Notes: generated by a model from the letters alone, not told the origin. DNA of 64,000 nt from Nocardioides marmotae (GCF_013177455.1 NZ_CP053660.1:1984001-2048000), one strand, 5' to 3'. Counted from the stretch's first letter, positions 25,435 to 36,951 are shown. Numbers and translations: made by a program.

Positions 25435-26622
25435 CTACCTCTTCGCCGCGGGCAGCCCGAGGCCCACGTAGCCGATGATGTCGCGCTGGATCTCGTTGGT
25501 GCCGCCGCCGAAGGTCATCACCAGCGAGGAGCGGTACATCCGCTCGAGCCGGCCGGCGAGGACGGCGCCCTCGGTGGAGCCCGGGAGCGCGGCGTTCGGG
25601 CCGACGACCTCCATGAGCGAGCGGTAGACCTCGGTCGCCAGCTCCGAGCCGTAGATCTTGGTGGCCGAGGCCTCGGCGGGGGAGAGGTCGACCCCGTGGT
25701 CGGCGTCGGAGGCGAGCTTCCAGTTCAGCTGGGTGAGCATCTCGATGCGCGCGTGGGCGCGGCCGAGCGCGATCTGGACCCACTCGGTGTCGATCACCCG
25801 CTCGCCGGTGGCCGTCTTGGTCTCCTGGGCCCAGGCCCGCACCAGCCGCAGCGACTGGGTCAGCGGCGCGGAGGAGGTCAGCGCGACCCGCTCGTGGTTG
25901 AGCTGGTTGGTCATCAGCGACCAGCCGCCGTTCAGCTCCCCGACCAGGTTCGAGGCCGGGACCCGCACGTCCTCGTAGTAGGTCGCGCTCGTGCCGACCC
26001 CGGCGACGGTGTGGACCGGGGTGTAGGAGAAGCCCGGCGCGTCGGTCGGCACCAGGATCATCGAGAGCCCCTTGTGCCGCGGGAGGTCGGGGTCGGTGCG
26101 GCAGGCCAGCCAGACCCAGTCGGCGTACTGGATGAGCGAGGTCCACATCTTCTGCCCGTTGATCACCCACTCGTCGCCCTCGCGGACCGCACGCGTGCGC
26201 AGCGAGGCCAGGTCGGTGCCGGAGCCGGGCTCGGAGTAGCCGATCGAGAAGTGCAGGTCGCCGGCGAGGATCCGGGGCAGGAAGTGGTCCTTCTGCTCCG
26301 CGGTGCCGTAGCGCATGATCGTCGGCCCGACGGTGTTGAGCGTCAGGTAGGGGATCGGTACGCCGTGGTCGGCGGCGACGTCGGTGAAGATCAGCTGCTC
26401 CACCATGGAGCGGGCCTGGCCGCCGTACTCCTCAGGCCAGCCGATGCCGAGCCAGCCGTCGCTGCCGAGGCGGCGGATCACGTCCTTGTAGACACCCGCC
26501 TCGCCGAACTCCCCGGTCGAGGCCGCGAGACCGGCCCGAACCTCCGGGGTGACCAGTGCGGCGAAGTACTCGCGGAGCTCCTCGCGCAGCCGCAGCTCCG
26601 CCTCGGACAGTGCAAGGTGCAT
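25435..26622 (-). CDS. Acyl-CoA dehydrogenase (FadE26/ChsE4-like)
   Basis: 395 residues. GIGWPEEYGGQARSMVEQ, SIGYSEPGSGTDLASL (substrate and FAD binding), NGQKMWTSLIQYADW and MTFGGGTNEIQRDIIGYVGLGL at the C-terminus. FadE26-type subunits carry the catalytic base in the heteromeric steroid acyl-CoA dehydrogenases. Operon partner of the next gene, and divergent from kshA across the KstR-like operator at 26685-26698. The pairing and name are inferred from the heteromer-type gene pair and steroid context. Confidence 0.82.
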   Translation of the reverse strand: MHLALSEAELRLREELREYFAALVTPEVRAGLAASTGEFGEAGVYKDVIRRLGSDGWLGIGWPEEYGGQARSMVEQLIFTDVAADHGVPIPYLTLNTVGPTIMRYGTAEQKDHFLPRILAGDLHFSIGYSEPGSGTDLASLRTRAVREGDEWVINGQKMWTSLIQYADWVWLACRTDPDLPRHKGLSMILVPTDAPGFSYTPVHTVAGVGTSATYYEDVRVPASNLVGELNGGWSLMTNQLNHERVALTSSAPLTQSLRLVRAWAQETKTATGERVIDTEWVQIALGRAHARIEMLTQLNWKLASDADHGVDLSPAEASATKIYGSELATEVYRSLMEVVGPNAALPGSTEGAVLAGRLERMYRSSLVMTFGGGTNEIQRDIIGYVGLGLPAAKR

Positions 26623-26684
26623 GGACGGACTCCTGCCGAGTGGCGGCTAGTGGCGGCTAGTGGTGGAAAGACCGGTGGGAAAAC

Positions 26685-26698
26685 TATAACCTGTTCTT
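26685..26698. promoter_or_regulatory. KstR-like operator between fadE26 and kshA
   Basis: TATAACCTGTTCTT fits TnnAACnnGTTnnA except for the last base. It is central between the divergent starts at 26622 and 26749. Confidence 0.72.
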
Positions 26699-26748
26699 GT
26701 TTTGGTCCACCGGCTCGCGGTTCGGCCATCGACGAGTGGAGGCACGCG

Positions 26749-27945
26749 ATGAGTGACACCGGTTCCAGCACGCGGATCCTGGACCAGGGCAGGCCTCCGG
26801 AGCGCTTCGCGCGCGGCTGGCACTGCCTGGGTCTGGCGTCGGCGTTCGCCGACGGCAAGCCCCACGGCATCGAGGCCTTCGGGACCAAGCTCGTCGTCTG
26901 GCAGGACACCCAGGGCGCCATCAACGTCCTGGACGGCTACTGCCGGCACATGGGCGGCGACCTCACCCAGGGGTCGGTCAAGGGCGACGAGGTCGCCTGC
27001 CCGTTCCACGACTGGCGCTGGGGCGGCGACGGCAAGTGCAAGCAGATCCCCTACGCCCGCCGCGTCCCGCTGCGCGCCCGCACCCAGCGCTACCCGGTCG
27101 TCATCCGCAACGGCCAGGTGCTGATCTGGCACGACGTCGAGGGCGGCGCGCCGGACCACGACATCCTCCCGCCCGAGCTGCCCGGCATCGGCACCGACGC
27201 GTGGACCGACTGGTTCTGGGAGGTCGTGCCGATCGAGGGGTCGAACTGCCGCGAGCTGATCGACAACGTCGTCGACATGGCGCACTTCTACTACGTGCAC
27301 CTGTCCTTCCCGACCAGCTTCCGCAACGTCTTCGAGGGCACCCGGGCCACGCAGTACATGGGCTCCAAGGGCCGGCCCGACGTGACCGGCGGCTACGGCG
27401 ACGCCGAGATGTTCCTGAAGTCCGAGGCCACCTACTACGGGCCGTCGTACATGATCAACTGGCTCGAGGTCGACTACAAGGGCTTCGTCACCGAGGTCGT
27501 CCTCATCAACTGCCACCTGCCCACGGGCCCCGACTCCTTCACGTTGCAGTACGGCATCGCGGTCAAGAAGCCCGAGGGCCTCGACGAGAAGACCGCGCAG
27601 TACATCGCGCGGAAGTACGCCACGATGTTCGGCGAGGGCTTCCTCCAGGACGTGCACATCTGGAAGAACAAGGTGCCGGTGCAGAACCCGCTGCTGTGCG
27701 AGGAGGACGGGCCGGTCTACCAGCTGCGTCGCTGGTACGAGCAGTTCTACGTCGACGTCGCCGACGTCGCCCCCGAGATGGTCGACCGGTTCGAGTTCGA
27801 GGTCGACACCACCAAGGCCAACGAGTTCTGGCAGGCCGAGGTCGCCGAGAACCTCGCCCGCAAGGCGGCAGAGGACGACGCGGCCGCCGCGGGCGTCGCC
27901 GACCCCGAGGCCGAGGGCAAGCCCCAGATCATGACGGGCACCTGA
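26749..27945 (+). CDS. kshA: 3-ketosteroid 9alpha-hydroxylase, oxygenase component KshA
   Basis: 398 residues from ATG 26749 with GTGGAGG upstream. Rieske 2Fe-2S ligands C65, H67, C84, H87 (CRHMGGDLTQGSVKGDEV... then ACPFHDW), and mononuclear iron ligands H179, H184 and D301 in NVVDMAHFYYVH and LQDVHIWKN. KshA hydroxylates C9 of 3-ketosteroids, which with KstD leads to B-ring opening. Electrons come from KshB, encoded two genes downstream. The steroid context and the ligand spacing, which equals mycobacterial KshA, make the name secure. The acidic, alanine-rich C-terminus beyond about residue 370 is extra. Confidence 0.93.
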   Translation: MSDTGSSTRILDQGRPPERFARGWHCLGLASAFADGKPHGIEAFGTKLVVWQDTQGAINVLDGYCRHMGGDLTQGSVKGDEVACPFHDWRWGGDGKCKQIPYARRVPLRARTQRYPVVIRNGQVLIWHDVEGGAPDHDILPPELPGIGTDAWTDWFWEVVPIEGSNCRELIDNVVDMAHFYYVHLSFPTSFRNVFEGTRATQYMGSKGRPDVTGGYGDAEMFLKSEATYYGPSYMINWLEVDYKGFVTEVVLINCHLPTGPDSFTLQYGIAVKKPEGLDEKTAQYIARKYATMFGEGFLQDVHIWKNKVPVQNPLLCEEDGPVYQLRRWYEQFYVDVADVAPEMVDRFEFEVDTTKANEFWQAEVAENLARKAAEDDAAAAGVADPEAEGKPQIMTGT

Positions 27946-27946
27946 G

Positions 27947-28240
27947 GTGGCCTCGTTCGTCCCCCTGCGCGCCGACACCCTCGAGGACCAGCGGCTCTAC
28001 ACCTCCGCCCGGCTGACCGACGTCGCCTGCCTGGACTGCCTGGCGCAGGTGGGGGTGAAGAAGAACAGCGAGCACCACACCTCGATCCAGTGGAGCACCG
28101 ACGCGCGGGCGCACTGCCCCGAGCTCACCCGGCGCGCCGGCGGCCGGGAGAGCCACGTCGGCTGCCCGCGGATGCTGGCCAGCATCGAGACCGCTGTGCG
28201 GGAGGGCACGGTGCCCATCGGTGCCGAGGACGGATACTGA
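27947..28240 (+). CDS. Small four-cysteine protein between kshA and kshB
   Basis: 97 residues from GTG 27947, one base after the kshA stop. Cysteines occur as CLDC (about 28-31), then single Cys in ARAHCPELT and SHVGCPRML, with a conserved-looking KKNSEHHTSIQWS between them, which suggests a bound metal or Fe-S centre. A hypothetical gene (Rv3527) follows kshA in M. tuberculosis, so the association may be conserved. Possible roles are an electron-transfer or assembly factor for the 9alpha-hydroxylase. I do not recognise a named domain. Confidence 0.75.
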   Translation: MASFVPLRADTLEDQRLYTSARLTDVACLDCLAQVGVKKNSEHHTSIQWSTDARAHCPELTRRAGGRESHVGCPRMLASIETAVREGTVPIGAEDGY

Positions 28241-28275
28241 GCCGCTCCCTCCTGACCCCCGACCAGAGAGACCCC

Positions 28276-29379
28276 GTGGACACCGACTCCTTCGAGCTCA
28301 AGATCCTCGACATCGTCGAGGAGACGGCCGATGCCCGCTCCCTCAGCTTCGAGGTGCCCCCCGGCGCCGAGGAGCACTTCGCCTACAAGCCCGGCCAGTT
28401 CCTCACCGTGGCCGTGCCGAGCGACCAGACGGGAGTCGCGGCGCGCTGCTACTCCCTGTGCAGCAGCCCGGTGGGCGGCGGACCGCTGACGATCACCGTC
28501 AAGCGGACCGACGGCGGGTACGCCTCGAACTGGATCTGCGACAACCTCGCCCCGGGCGACTCCCTGCGCGTGCTCCCGCCGGGCGGCATCTTCACCCCGG
28601 CCTCCCTCAGCGCCGACCTGCTGCTGTTCGCGGGCGGCAGCGGGATCACCCCGGTCATGTCGATCACCCGCACCGCGCTGGCGCAGGGGACGGGCCGGAT
28701 CGTGCTGTTCTACGCCAACCGCGACGAGCGGTCGGTCATCTTCGCCGGCGAGCTGGCCCGGCTCGCCGCCGAGCACCCCGACCGGCTCGTCGTCGTGCAC
28801 TGGCTGGAGTCGGTGCAGGGCCTGCCGACCCAGGAGCAGGTCAAGGCGTTCGCCGCCGGCTACCCGTCGTACGACGCGTTCGTCTGCGGTCCCGCGCCGT
28901 TCATGAAGATGACGGTCGCGGCGCTCAAGGAGCTGGAGTTCCCCCGCGAGCGGCGCCACCAGGAGAAGTTCGTGTCGCTGGGCGGCAACCCGTTCGGTGA
29001 CCTCCACGACGTCGAGGTGGCCGAGCAGGAGATCGACGCGGCCGAGCACGAGGAGGACGACGCCGCGCTGGAGCCGGCCAGCCACGGCGGCGGGCCCGCC
29101 GGGCCGGTGCGGCTGGAGGTCGAGCTCGACGGACAGACCCACGCCTTCGACGACTGGGCGCCGGGCACCCGGATGCTCGACCACCTCGAGGCCAAGGGGG
29201 TCAAGGCGCCGTACTCCTGCCGCGAGGGGGAGTGCTCGGCGTGCGCGGTCCGGCTGCTCGAGGGCGAGGTGGAGATGCTCCACAACGACGTGCTCGACGA
29301 CGACGACCTCGCCGACGGCATCCGGCTGGCCTGCCAGTCGGTGCCGGTGACCGACACGGTGCGCGCCACCTACAGCTGA
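28276..29379 (+). CDS. kshB: 3-ketosteroid 9alpha-hydroxylase reductase KshB
   Basis: 367 residues from GTG 28276 (AGAGAG upstream). Flavodoxin-reductase layout: FAD motif RCYSLCSSP (about 56-64), NAD region LLLFAGGSGITPVMSI and FVCGPAPFMKMT, then a C-terminal plant-type 2Fe-2S ferredoxin with YSCREGECSACAVRL and the fourth Cys in RLACQSVPV. KshB passes electrons from NADH to the KshA Rieske centre. An acidic linker (VAEQEIDAAEHEEDDAA) joins the reductase and ferredoxin domains. The operon kshA-small protein-kshB is probably driven from the KstR-controlled promoter before kshA. Confidence 0.92.
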   Translation: MDTDSFELKILDIVEETADARSLSFEVPPGAEEHFAYKPGQFLTVAVPSDQTGVAARCYSLCSSPVGGGPLTITVKRTDGGYASNWICDNLAPGDSLRVLPPGGIFTPASLSADLLLFAGGSGITPVMSITRTALAQGTGRIVLFYANRDERSVIFAGELARLAAEHPDRLVVVHWLESVQGLPTQEQVKAFAAGYPSYDAFVCGPAPFMKMTVAALKELEFPRERRHQEKFVSLGGNPFGDLHDVEVAEQEIDAAEHEEDDAALEPASHGGGPAGPVRLEVELDGQTHAFDDWAPGTRMLDHLEAKGVKAPYSCREGECSACAVRLLEGEVEMLHNDVLDDDDLADGIRLACQSVPVTDTVRATYS

Positions 29380-29437
29380 GGGCATCTCGGGTCCACCGGG
29401 TGACCCCGTGGCCGGGCGGCCAGGCGGGGCGGGGAGA

Positions 29438-29453
29438 ATTACAGTTCTGTAGT
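29438..29453. promoter_or_regulatory. Palindrome of unknown regulator upstream of the EEP-PLD gene
   Basis: ATTACAGTTCTGTAGT: TACAG and CTGTA arms around TT, with one mismatch outside. It is unusually AT-rich for this DNA and lies about 100 bases before the GTG at 29548, so it could be an operator. Confidence 0.45.
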
Positions 29454-29547
29454 TGTCGCAGAAGCGTTGCGTGTGACTCATGTGGCTGATGTGATTCCCT
29501 CGCGCCCGCCCCGTGGGCGCGCCCGAACATCGTCCCGAGGAGCTCGC

Positions 29548-31485
29548 GTGGGAGTCCCGACCGCGGTCGCGCACGTCGTGCGTCGCACGCTCGCGACGAC
29601 CCTCGTCGGCGTGCTCGTCCTCGGGCTCGGCCTGGCGCTGGCCGGCCCCCGGGCCGGGGTGCCGGACGGTCCGCCCGCCGCGACGACGGTCGCGCCGGCA
29701 CTGGTCCCGGCCGCGGCCGCGGTGCCGAGCGCGACGTACCGCACCTTCACCCTCAACGTCTGCCACTGCCTGGGCCCCAAGAAGGCGATGGCCGACGTCC
29801 GCCGGGTGCTGACCCTCGGTGACGCCGGCGGGCTGCAGGAGTTCTCCCAGCTCGAGGACCGGCAGAACCTGATCAAGCTGCTGACCGCCCAGGACTGGGG
29901 CTGGTACATGCCCACCGGCGCCGGCGTCGCCATCCCGATCGTCTGGGACCGGCAGCGCTTCCGGATGATCGACGGCCGCTCGGTGATGACCCACGGCCCG
30001 CAGAACCGCGTGACCCCCGCTCGCTACATCAACACCGTCCGGCTGCGCGAGCTGGCCACCGGCAAGGTCTTCGGGTTCATCAACACCCACACGATCGCTC
30101 AGGCCTCCCGCGACGCCCAGCTGTCGAACATGAACCGGATCCCGCGGCTGCGCAAGCACCTGCGGATGCTCCGGCAGGAGATCAAGCGGCTCGCGTCGAT
30201 GACCGAGCACGTCTTCGCCGCGGGTGACCTGAACGTCAACTACCTCGCCGACCGCCGGCGCCGGCTGCCCGGCCTGCCCACCGACGCCCTGGGCGACCTG
30301 GTGAGCTTCGACATGCCGCTGACCGGCTCCCGCGGGCCGGGCTCGCTGCTCGACTACGCGATGACGCTGCGCAAGGGCAGCGGCTACACCCGCTCCGGTG
30401 CCACGGTCGTCCGCGGGTTCAACTCCGACCACGACGCCGTCGTGCTCAGCTACCGGACCACCGACCTGTTCGCGACCGGCGCGCTGCACAACCGCCCCGT
30501 CGACGGCACCGGCGCCGACCGCAAGCGGATCGGCGACCGGCAGGCGCGCGCCGTGATGAACGCCGAGCCCGGCGACCTGGTCCGGCTCGCGACCGCCCGG
30601 CTCGACGAGCCGGCGCTCGGCACGGCCCTGGTCGGCGCGGTCGAGGAGGGCGTGCGGGTGCAGGTCGTCCTCGGCGACGGCGCCGGCACCGACGGCGAGC
30701 GCCGCCTCGCCGCGGCCGTCGGCACCGACCGCTCCGCGCCGTCGTGGGTCGTCCGCTGCCAGGACAGCTGCCTGGGCGGCTCCGGCCGGATGGAGACCAA
30801 CGTCCTGCTCGTCAGCCGCGCCGGCGGCACCACCGACCTGACCATGGTGGGCTCCGGCTCGATGGTCCAGGCCGGCCGCCGGCAGTGGTCGAGCACCTAC
30901 GTCTCCTCCGACCCCGCCCTGTACGCCGGCTACGGCCGGATCTTCACCCGGCTCGCCACCGACGGCACCGACACCACGCGGACCCGCGTCCTGGGCTGGG
31001 GCCGGTACGTCGCCCAGCTCTACCCCGTGCCCGACGTGCCCCGCCGCGACCCCGTCCTCCGCGGTCTCGCCGCGGTCGGCTGCAAGAACGCCGACGGCCT
31101 GCGCACCGGCGACGGCCGCACCAACGTCCGGGTCATGGTCCGGTCCTGGGCCGGCGCCCGGGGCAAGCGGATCGCCCAGCGGCTGGTCGACCTCCGCAAG
31201 CGCGGCTGCGACGTGGCCGCGCTCCTCGGCCCCCACGTCCTCAGTGGCGTCCGGCGCACGCTGGACCGCGGTGGCGTCGCCACCCGCAACGTGAAGGTCG
31301 CCGGCAACCTGGTCGTCATCGACGGCCGCTTCGGCAAGCGCAGGAACGTGCAGAAGGCCTGGGTCGGCGGCCCGGCCTGGTCCGACCGCGCGCTGTCCGG
31401 CGACGGGGTGAGCCTCGTCGTCAGCGAGCGGGAGACCGTCCGGCAGTACCTCGACGGCTTCACCCGCACCTGGTCCCACGGCTGA
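29548..31485 (+). CDS. Secreted EEP nuclease/phosphatase fused to a degenerate phospholipase D-like domain
   Basis: 645 residues from GTG 29548, chosen for GAGGAG five bases upstream (earlier in-frame codons lack one). Signal or anchor segment at about 13-35. Residues 65-305 form an endonuclease/exonuclease/phosphatase domain with E98 (LQEF), H181 (INTHT), D227/N229 (GDLNVNY) and S293-D294-H295. Residues 325-645 resemble a PLD domain: AVMNAEPGDLVRLATARLD, VGSGSMVQAG and VVIDGRF...GGPAW, but the HKD positions read RMETNVLLV (414-422) and RNVKVAGNLVV (580-590), without the catalytic His. A nuclease with a binding-only PLD module is the likely reading; substrate unknown. Confidence 0.75.
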   Translation: MGVPTAVAHVVRRTLATTLVGVLVLGLGLALAGPRAGVPDGPPAATTVAPALVPAAAAVPSATYRTFTLNVCHCLGPKKAMADVRRVLTLGDAGGLQEFSQLEDRQNLIKLLTAQDWGWYMPTGAGVAIPIVWDRQRFRMIDGRSVMTHGPQNRVTPARYINTVRLRELATGKVFGFINTHTIAQASRDAQLSNMNRIPRLRKHLRMLRQEIKRLASMTEHVFAAGDLNVNYLADRRRRLPGLPTDALGDLVSFDMPLTGSRGPGSLLDYAMTLRKGSGYTRSGATVVRGFNSDHDAVVLSYRTTDLFATGALHNRPVDGTGADRKRIGDRQARAVMNAEPGDLVRLATARLDEPALGTALVGAVEEGVRVQVVLGDGAGTDGERRLAAAVGTDRSAPSWVVRCQDSCLGGSGRMETNVLLVSRAGGTTDLTMVGSGSMVQAGRRQWSSTYVSSDPALYAGYGRIFTRLATDGTDTTRTRVLGWGRYVAQLYPVPDVPRRDPVLRGLAAVGCKNADGLRTGDGRTNVRVMVRSWAGARGKRIAQRLVDLRKRGCDVAALLGPHVLSGVRRTLDRGGVATRNVKVAGNLVVIDGRFGKRRNVQKAWVGGPAWSDRALSGDGVSLVVSERETVRQYLDGFTRTWSHG

Positions 31486-31495
31486 GCCGACCCGC

Positions 31496-32044
31496 ATGCG
31501 GCGACGGACGGTGGGCAGCCTGGTGGGCGCGGCCGGGGGACTGGCCTTCGTCCTCGTGAACGCCGCCGGCCTGGCCGGCGCCTGGCCGTTGCGCGCGGTC
31601 GCGGTGGTCCTCGCCGTGGCCCTGGCCGTGGCCACGCTCGTCGCGGGGATCCGGTCCCGGAGCGACGTGCCGCCGCCGACGCGTGCGGCCGTGCGCACCT
31701 ACGGCTGGTGCGTGGTGCTGATGGTGCTCGGCATCGTGCTGGGGGCGCGCCTGCTGGCGCTCGTCGACCGGTCCGAGCTGACCCTGCCGTGGGTGGTGGG
31801 CGTCGTGGGCCTGCACTTCTGGCCCTTCGCCCGGGTCTTCGCCGCACCCGTCTTCGCCCGGCTCGCGGCCGCGCTGGTCCTCGTCGCGCTGGCGGGGGCG
31901 ACCGGGGTCGTGGCCGGGCTCACCGGTGCCCCCGCGGCGACCGGGGTCGCCGCGGGGTTCGTCCTCCTCACGGCCTCCCTGGCCGGCGAGCTCGGCGCGC
32001 GCAGCGGCGCCCCCGTCGCCCCCGTCGGCCCCGCCGGCTCCTGA
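31496..32044 (+). CDS. Hypothetical integral membrane protein
   Basis: 182 residues from ATG 31496, about five hydrophobic helices (for example LVGAAGGLAFVLVNAAGL, AVAVVLAVALAVATLVAG, YGWCVVLMVLGIVLGARL, VVGVVGLHFWPFARVF) and a Pro/Ala-rich C-terminus. WVVGVVGLHFWPFARVF is the only distinctive motif. I do not recognise a named family. It follows the EEP-PLD gene by ten bases, so the two may be co-transcribed, and it converges with the hydrolase gene downstream. Confidence 0.65.
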   Translation: MRRRTVGSLVGAAGGLAFVLVNAAGLAGAWPLRAVAVVLAVALAVATLVAGIRSRSDVPPPTRAAVRTYGWCVVLMVLGIVLGARLLALVDRSELTLPWVVGVVGLHFWPFARVFAAPVFARLAAALVLVALAGATGVVAGLTGAPAATGVAAGFVLLTASLAGELGARSGAPVAPVGPAGS

Positions 32045-32060
32045 GCCCGCGCGGCGCCGG

Positions 32061-32735
32061 CTACCAGCCCCGCTCGCGCCACTCCGGCAGGTGCGGGCGC
32101 TCGGCGCCGAGGGTCGAGTCGTTCCCGTGGCCGGGGTAGAACCAGGTGTCGTCGGGGAGCCGGTCGAAGACCTTCGTGGAGACCTCGTCCAGCAGCTGCC
32201 GGAAGGCGTCCGAGTCGCCGAAGGTGTTGCCGACGCCCCCGGGGAACAGCGAGTCGCCGGTCCACAGGTGCGGGTGGCCGGCCGGGTCGTCGTACAGCAG
32301 GGCGACCGAGCCGGGCGTGTGCCCGGCCAGGGCGATCACCTCGAGGGTGCAGTCGCCGACGGCGACGGTGTCGCCGTGCCGCAGGGGGCGGGTGACCTCG
32401 ACGCCGGTCTGCTCGGTGACGGCGGCGGCGTCGGGCTCCCCGGCGAGCACCGCGGCGCCGGTGGCGGCCACGACCTCGGCGAGCGCCCGGTGGTGGTCCC
32501 AGTGCTGGTGGGTCGTGACGACCGTCGCCAGGCCGGCCTCGCCGGCGAGCGCCAGGAGCGTCCCCGCGTCGTCCGCGGCGTCGACCAGCAGCTGCTCGCC
32601 GGTGGCGCGGCAGGTCAGCAGGTAGCAGTTGTTCGACATCTTCTCGTCGACGGCGACCTTCGCGATGCGCAGGCCTGCCAGCTCACGTACGTCGGCGGGC
32701 CCGCCGGTGCGCACCTGGCCCGTGTAGTCGTTCAC
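32061..32735 (-). CDS. Metallo-beta-lactamase-fold hydrolase (glyoxalase II-like)
   Basis: 224 residues from GTG 32735, overlapping the upstream MDMPI-family gene (GTGA). Zinc-binding THQHWDHH (H76, H78, D80, H81), LAGHTPGSVALL, WTGDSLFPGGVGNT and a final YPGHGNDSTLGAE give the full metal-ligand set of hydroxyacyl-thioester hydrolases. A similar gene (Rv1637c) lies beside uvrA in M. tuberculosis. In an actinomycete the natural thiol would be mycothiol, and its operon partner belongs to a mycothiol-dependent family, so a mycothiol thioester hydrolase is plausible but unproven. Confidence 0.85.
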   Translation of the reverse strand: MNDYTGQVRTGGPADVRELAGLRIAKVAVDEKMSNNCYLLTCRATGEQLLVDAADDAGTLLALAGEAGLATVVTTHQHWDHHRALAEVVAATGAAVLAGEPDAAAVTEQTGVEVTRPLRHGDTVAVGDCTLEVIALAGHTPGSVALLYDDPAGHPHLWTGDSLFPGGVGNTFGDSDAFRQLLDEVSTKVFDRLPDDTWFYPGHGNDSTLGAERPHLPEWRERGW

Positions 32736-33487
32736 AGCTCCTCGATCCTCGGCAGGTCGCCGTCGTCGGTCGTCGGTCCCTCGGTGCCCGCCAGCGGCGG
32801 GCGTCCGGTCAGCCACCACGCCAGGTCGGCGATGCTGCCCCGCACGGTCGTCGCGGCGGCCGGGGTGGTCGGGGCATCCGGCTCGGTGTCCCACGTCAGG
32901 TCGGCGTCGGTCGCCACCAGGCGCAGCGGCCGCCCGCCCGGTGCGCGGGCGGTCAACGTCTCCACGAGCGCGGTGGCGAACGGCCGGGGCCAGTCGGCCG
33001 GCGTCGCGCCGAGGCCGAGGTCGACGTGGTGGATCTCCACCTCGCGCAGCCGCATCGCCGGCACGTCGGCGAGGGGACGGGGGAGCAGACCCGGGGTGCG
33101 GTCGAACGTGCCGCGCCAGCCCTCCTCCGGGTGCCCGGCGACGGCGTCGGCGTACGTCGTGGTCGAGGCGAGGAAGCGGTCGCGGAGCTCGGTGGTGCCC
33201 GCGGCGGCCAGCTGGTCGATGTCGGCGTCGCGTCGTTCCGGCGAGACGTACATCGCCGCCGGCTCGTCGCGGCCGGCGGCGTCGAGGACACCGGTGAGGG
33301 CCTCGGCGTTGAGCGTGAGGTGCGCGACGACGTGCGCCCGCGACCAGCCGGGCAGCAGGCTGGGTGCGCGCCAGTCGTCCTCACCCATGGCGTCCACGGT
33401 GCGGATGAGGCGGGCGGTGGCCTCGGCGAGCGGGTCCCTCGGGGCCGGCTCGGCGGGGAAGGTTCGGGGGTCCGGCATGGTTGTCAT
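32732..33487 (-). CDS. Maleylpyruvate isomerase family mycothiol-dependent enzyme
   Basis: 251 residues from ATG 33487 (an ATG at 33478 is also possible). MDMPI/DinB-like N-terminal four-helix domain: [36 protein letters not shown] with the conserved metal-binding His region, and [14 protein letters not shown], the typical second His pair, at about 150-158. The C-terminal alpha/beta domain ends with [13 protein letters not shown]. Such enzymes use mycothiol as a cofactor for isomerisation or conjugation. Coupled to the downstream hydrolase and divergent from uvrA. Confidence 0.85.
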   Translation of the reverse strand: MTTMPDPRTFPAEPAPRDPLAEATARLIRTVDAMGEDDWRAPSLLPGWSRAHVVAHLTLNAEALTGVLDAAGRDEPAAMYVSPERRDADIDQLAAAGTTELRDRFLASTTTYADAVAGHPEEGWRGTFDRTPGLLPRPLADVPAMRLREVEIHHVDLGLGATPADWPRPFATALVETLTARAPGGRPLRLVATDADLTWDTEPDAPTTPAAATTVRGSIADLAWWLTGRPPLAGTEGPTTDDGDLPRIEEL

Positions 33488-33566
33488 CCAAGCCGGTCAC
33501 CGGTCGGGCCGCCAGCACCGGCGCCAGCACCGGCGCCCGGACCCGCGCGGTCCGCCGCACGACCGC

Positions 33567-33590
33567 TACCATCGACGAACGCGTGTTCGA
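33567..33590 (+). promoter_or_regulatory. uvrA promoter -10 and LexA (SOS) box
   Basis: ACGAACGCGTGTTCGA (33575-33590) differs by one base from TCGAAC-N4-GTTCGA. A candidate -10 TACCAT (33567-33572) precedes it. LexA control of uvrA is well known in bacteria. Confidence 0.75.
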
Positions 33591-33621
33591 ACGACCACTG
33601 CCGACACCCGAGGGAACATTC

Positions 33622-36669
<3,048 letters not shown>

Positions 36670-36718
36670 GAGGTCCTCCTCCGTCCGGTCCGGTCCGGTC
36701 CGTCCGGTCCGGCTCGCG

Positions 36719-36870
36719 GGTCGTGTGCCTGAGGACGCGCTCGAGCGCGTGCTGGGGCACACGACCCTGCCGAACCGGGGTAGTCCGCCACACCTGCGCC
36801 CTTTCGGACGCTCGGAAGGGCGCATGCGTGTCGGACTATCCCGCCGGGGGAGTCGATTCTCAGCGACTCC
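36719..36870. terminator. Three consecutive hairpins downstream of uvrA
   Basis: Hairpin 1: GGTCGTGTGCC/GGCACACGACC (36719-36766) enclosing the 16-base palindrome ACGCGCTCGAGCGCGT. Hairpin 2: TAGTCCG/CGGACTA with inner TGCGCCCTT/AAGGGCGCA (about 36781-36838). Hairpin 3: GGAGTCG/CGACTCC (36849-36870). They fill the 282-base gap between uvrA and the Rieske gene, and no ORF is convincing there. They may be terminators or a structured RNA/DNA element. Confidence 0.6.
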
Positions 36871-36951
36871 ACAGGGAGGGCCGGGGGCGGGCACAGGCGG
36901 CGCTGGCTAGTGTCGTGTTCAACCAGACTCCTGCCTCGGAAGGACGACCTC

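Noticed and set aside
23026..27945. 1639-residue plus-strand ORF
   Set aside because: Only its last 398 codons (kshA) are coding; the rest is antisense shadow of the GH6 and fadE genes caused by GC-biased codons.
27997..31698. 1233-residue minus-strand ORF
   Set aside because: Shadow of kshB and the EEP-PLD gene; repetitive composition and no domain match.
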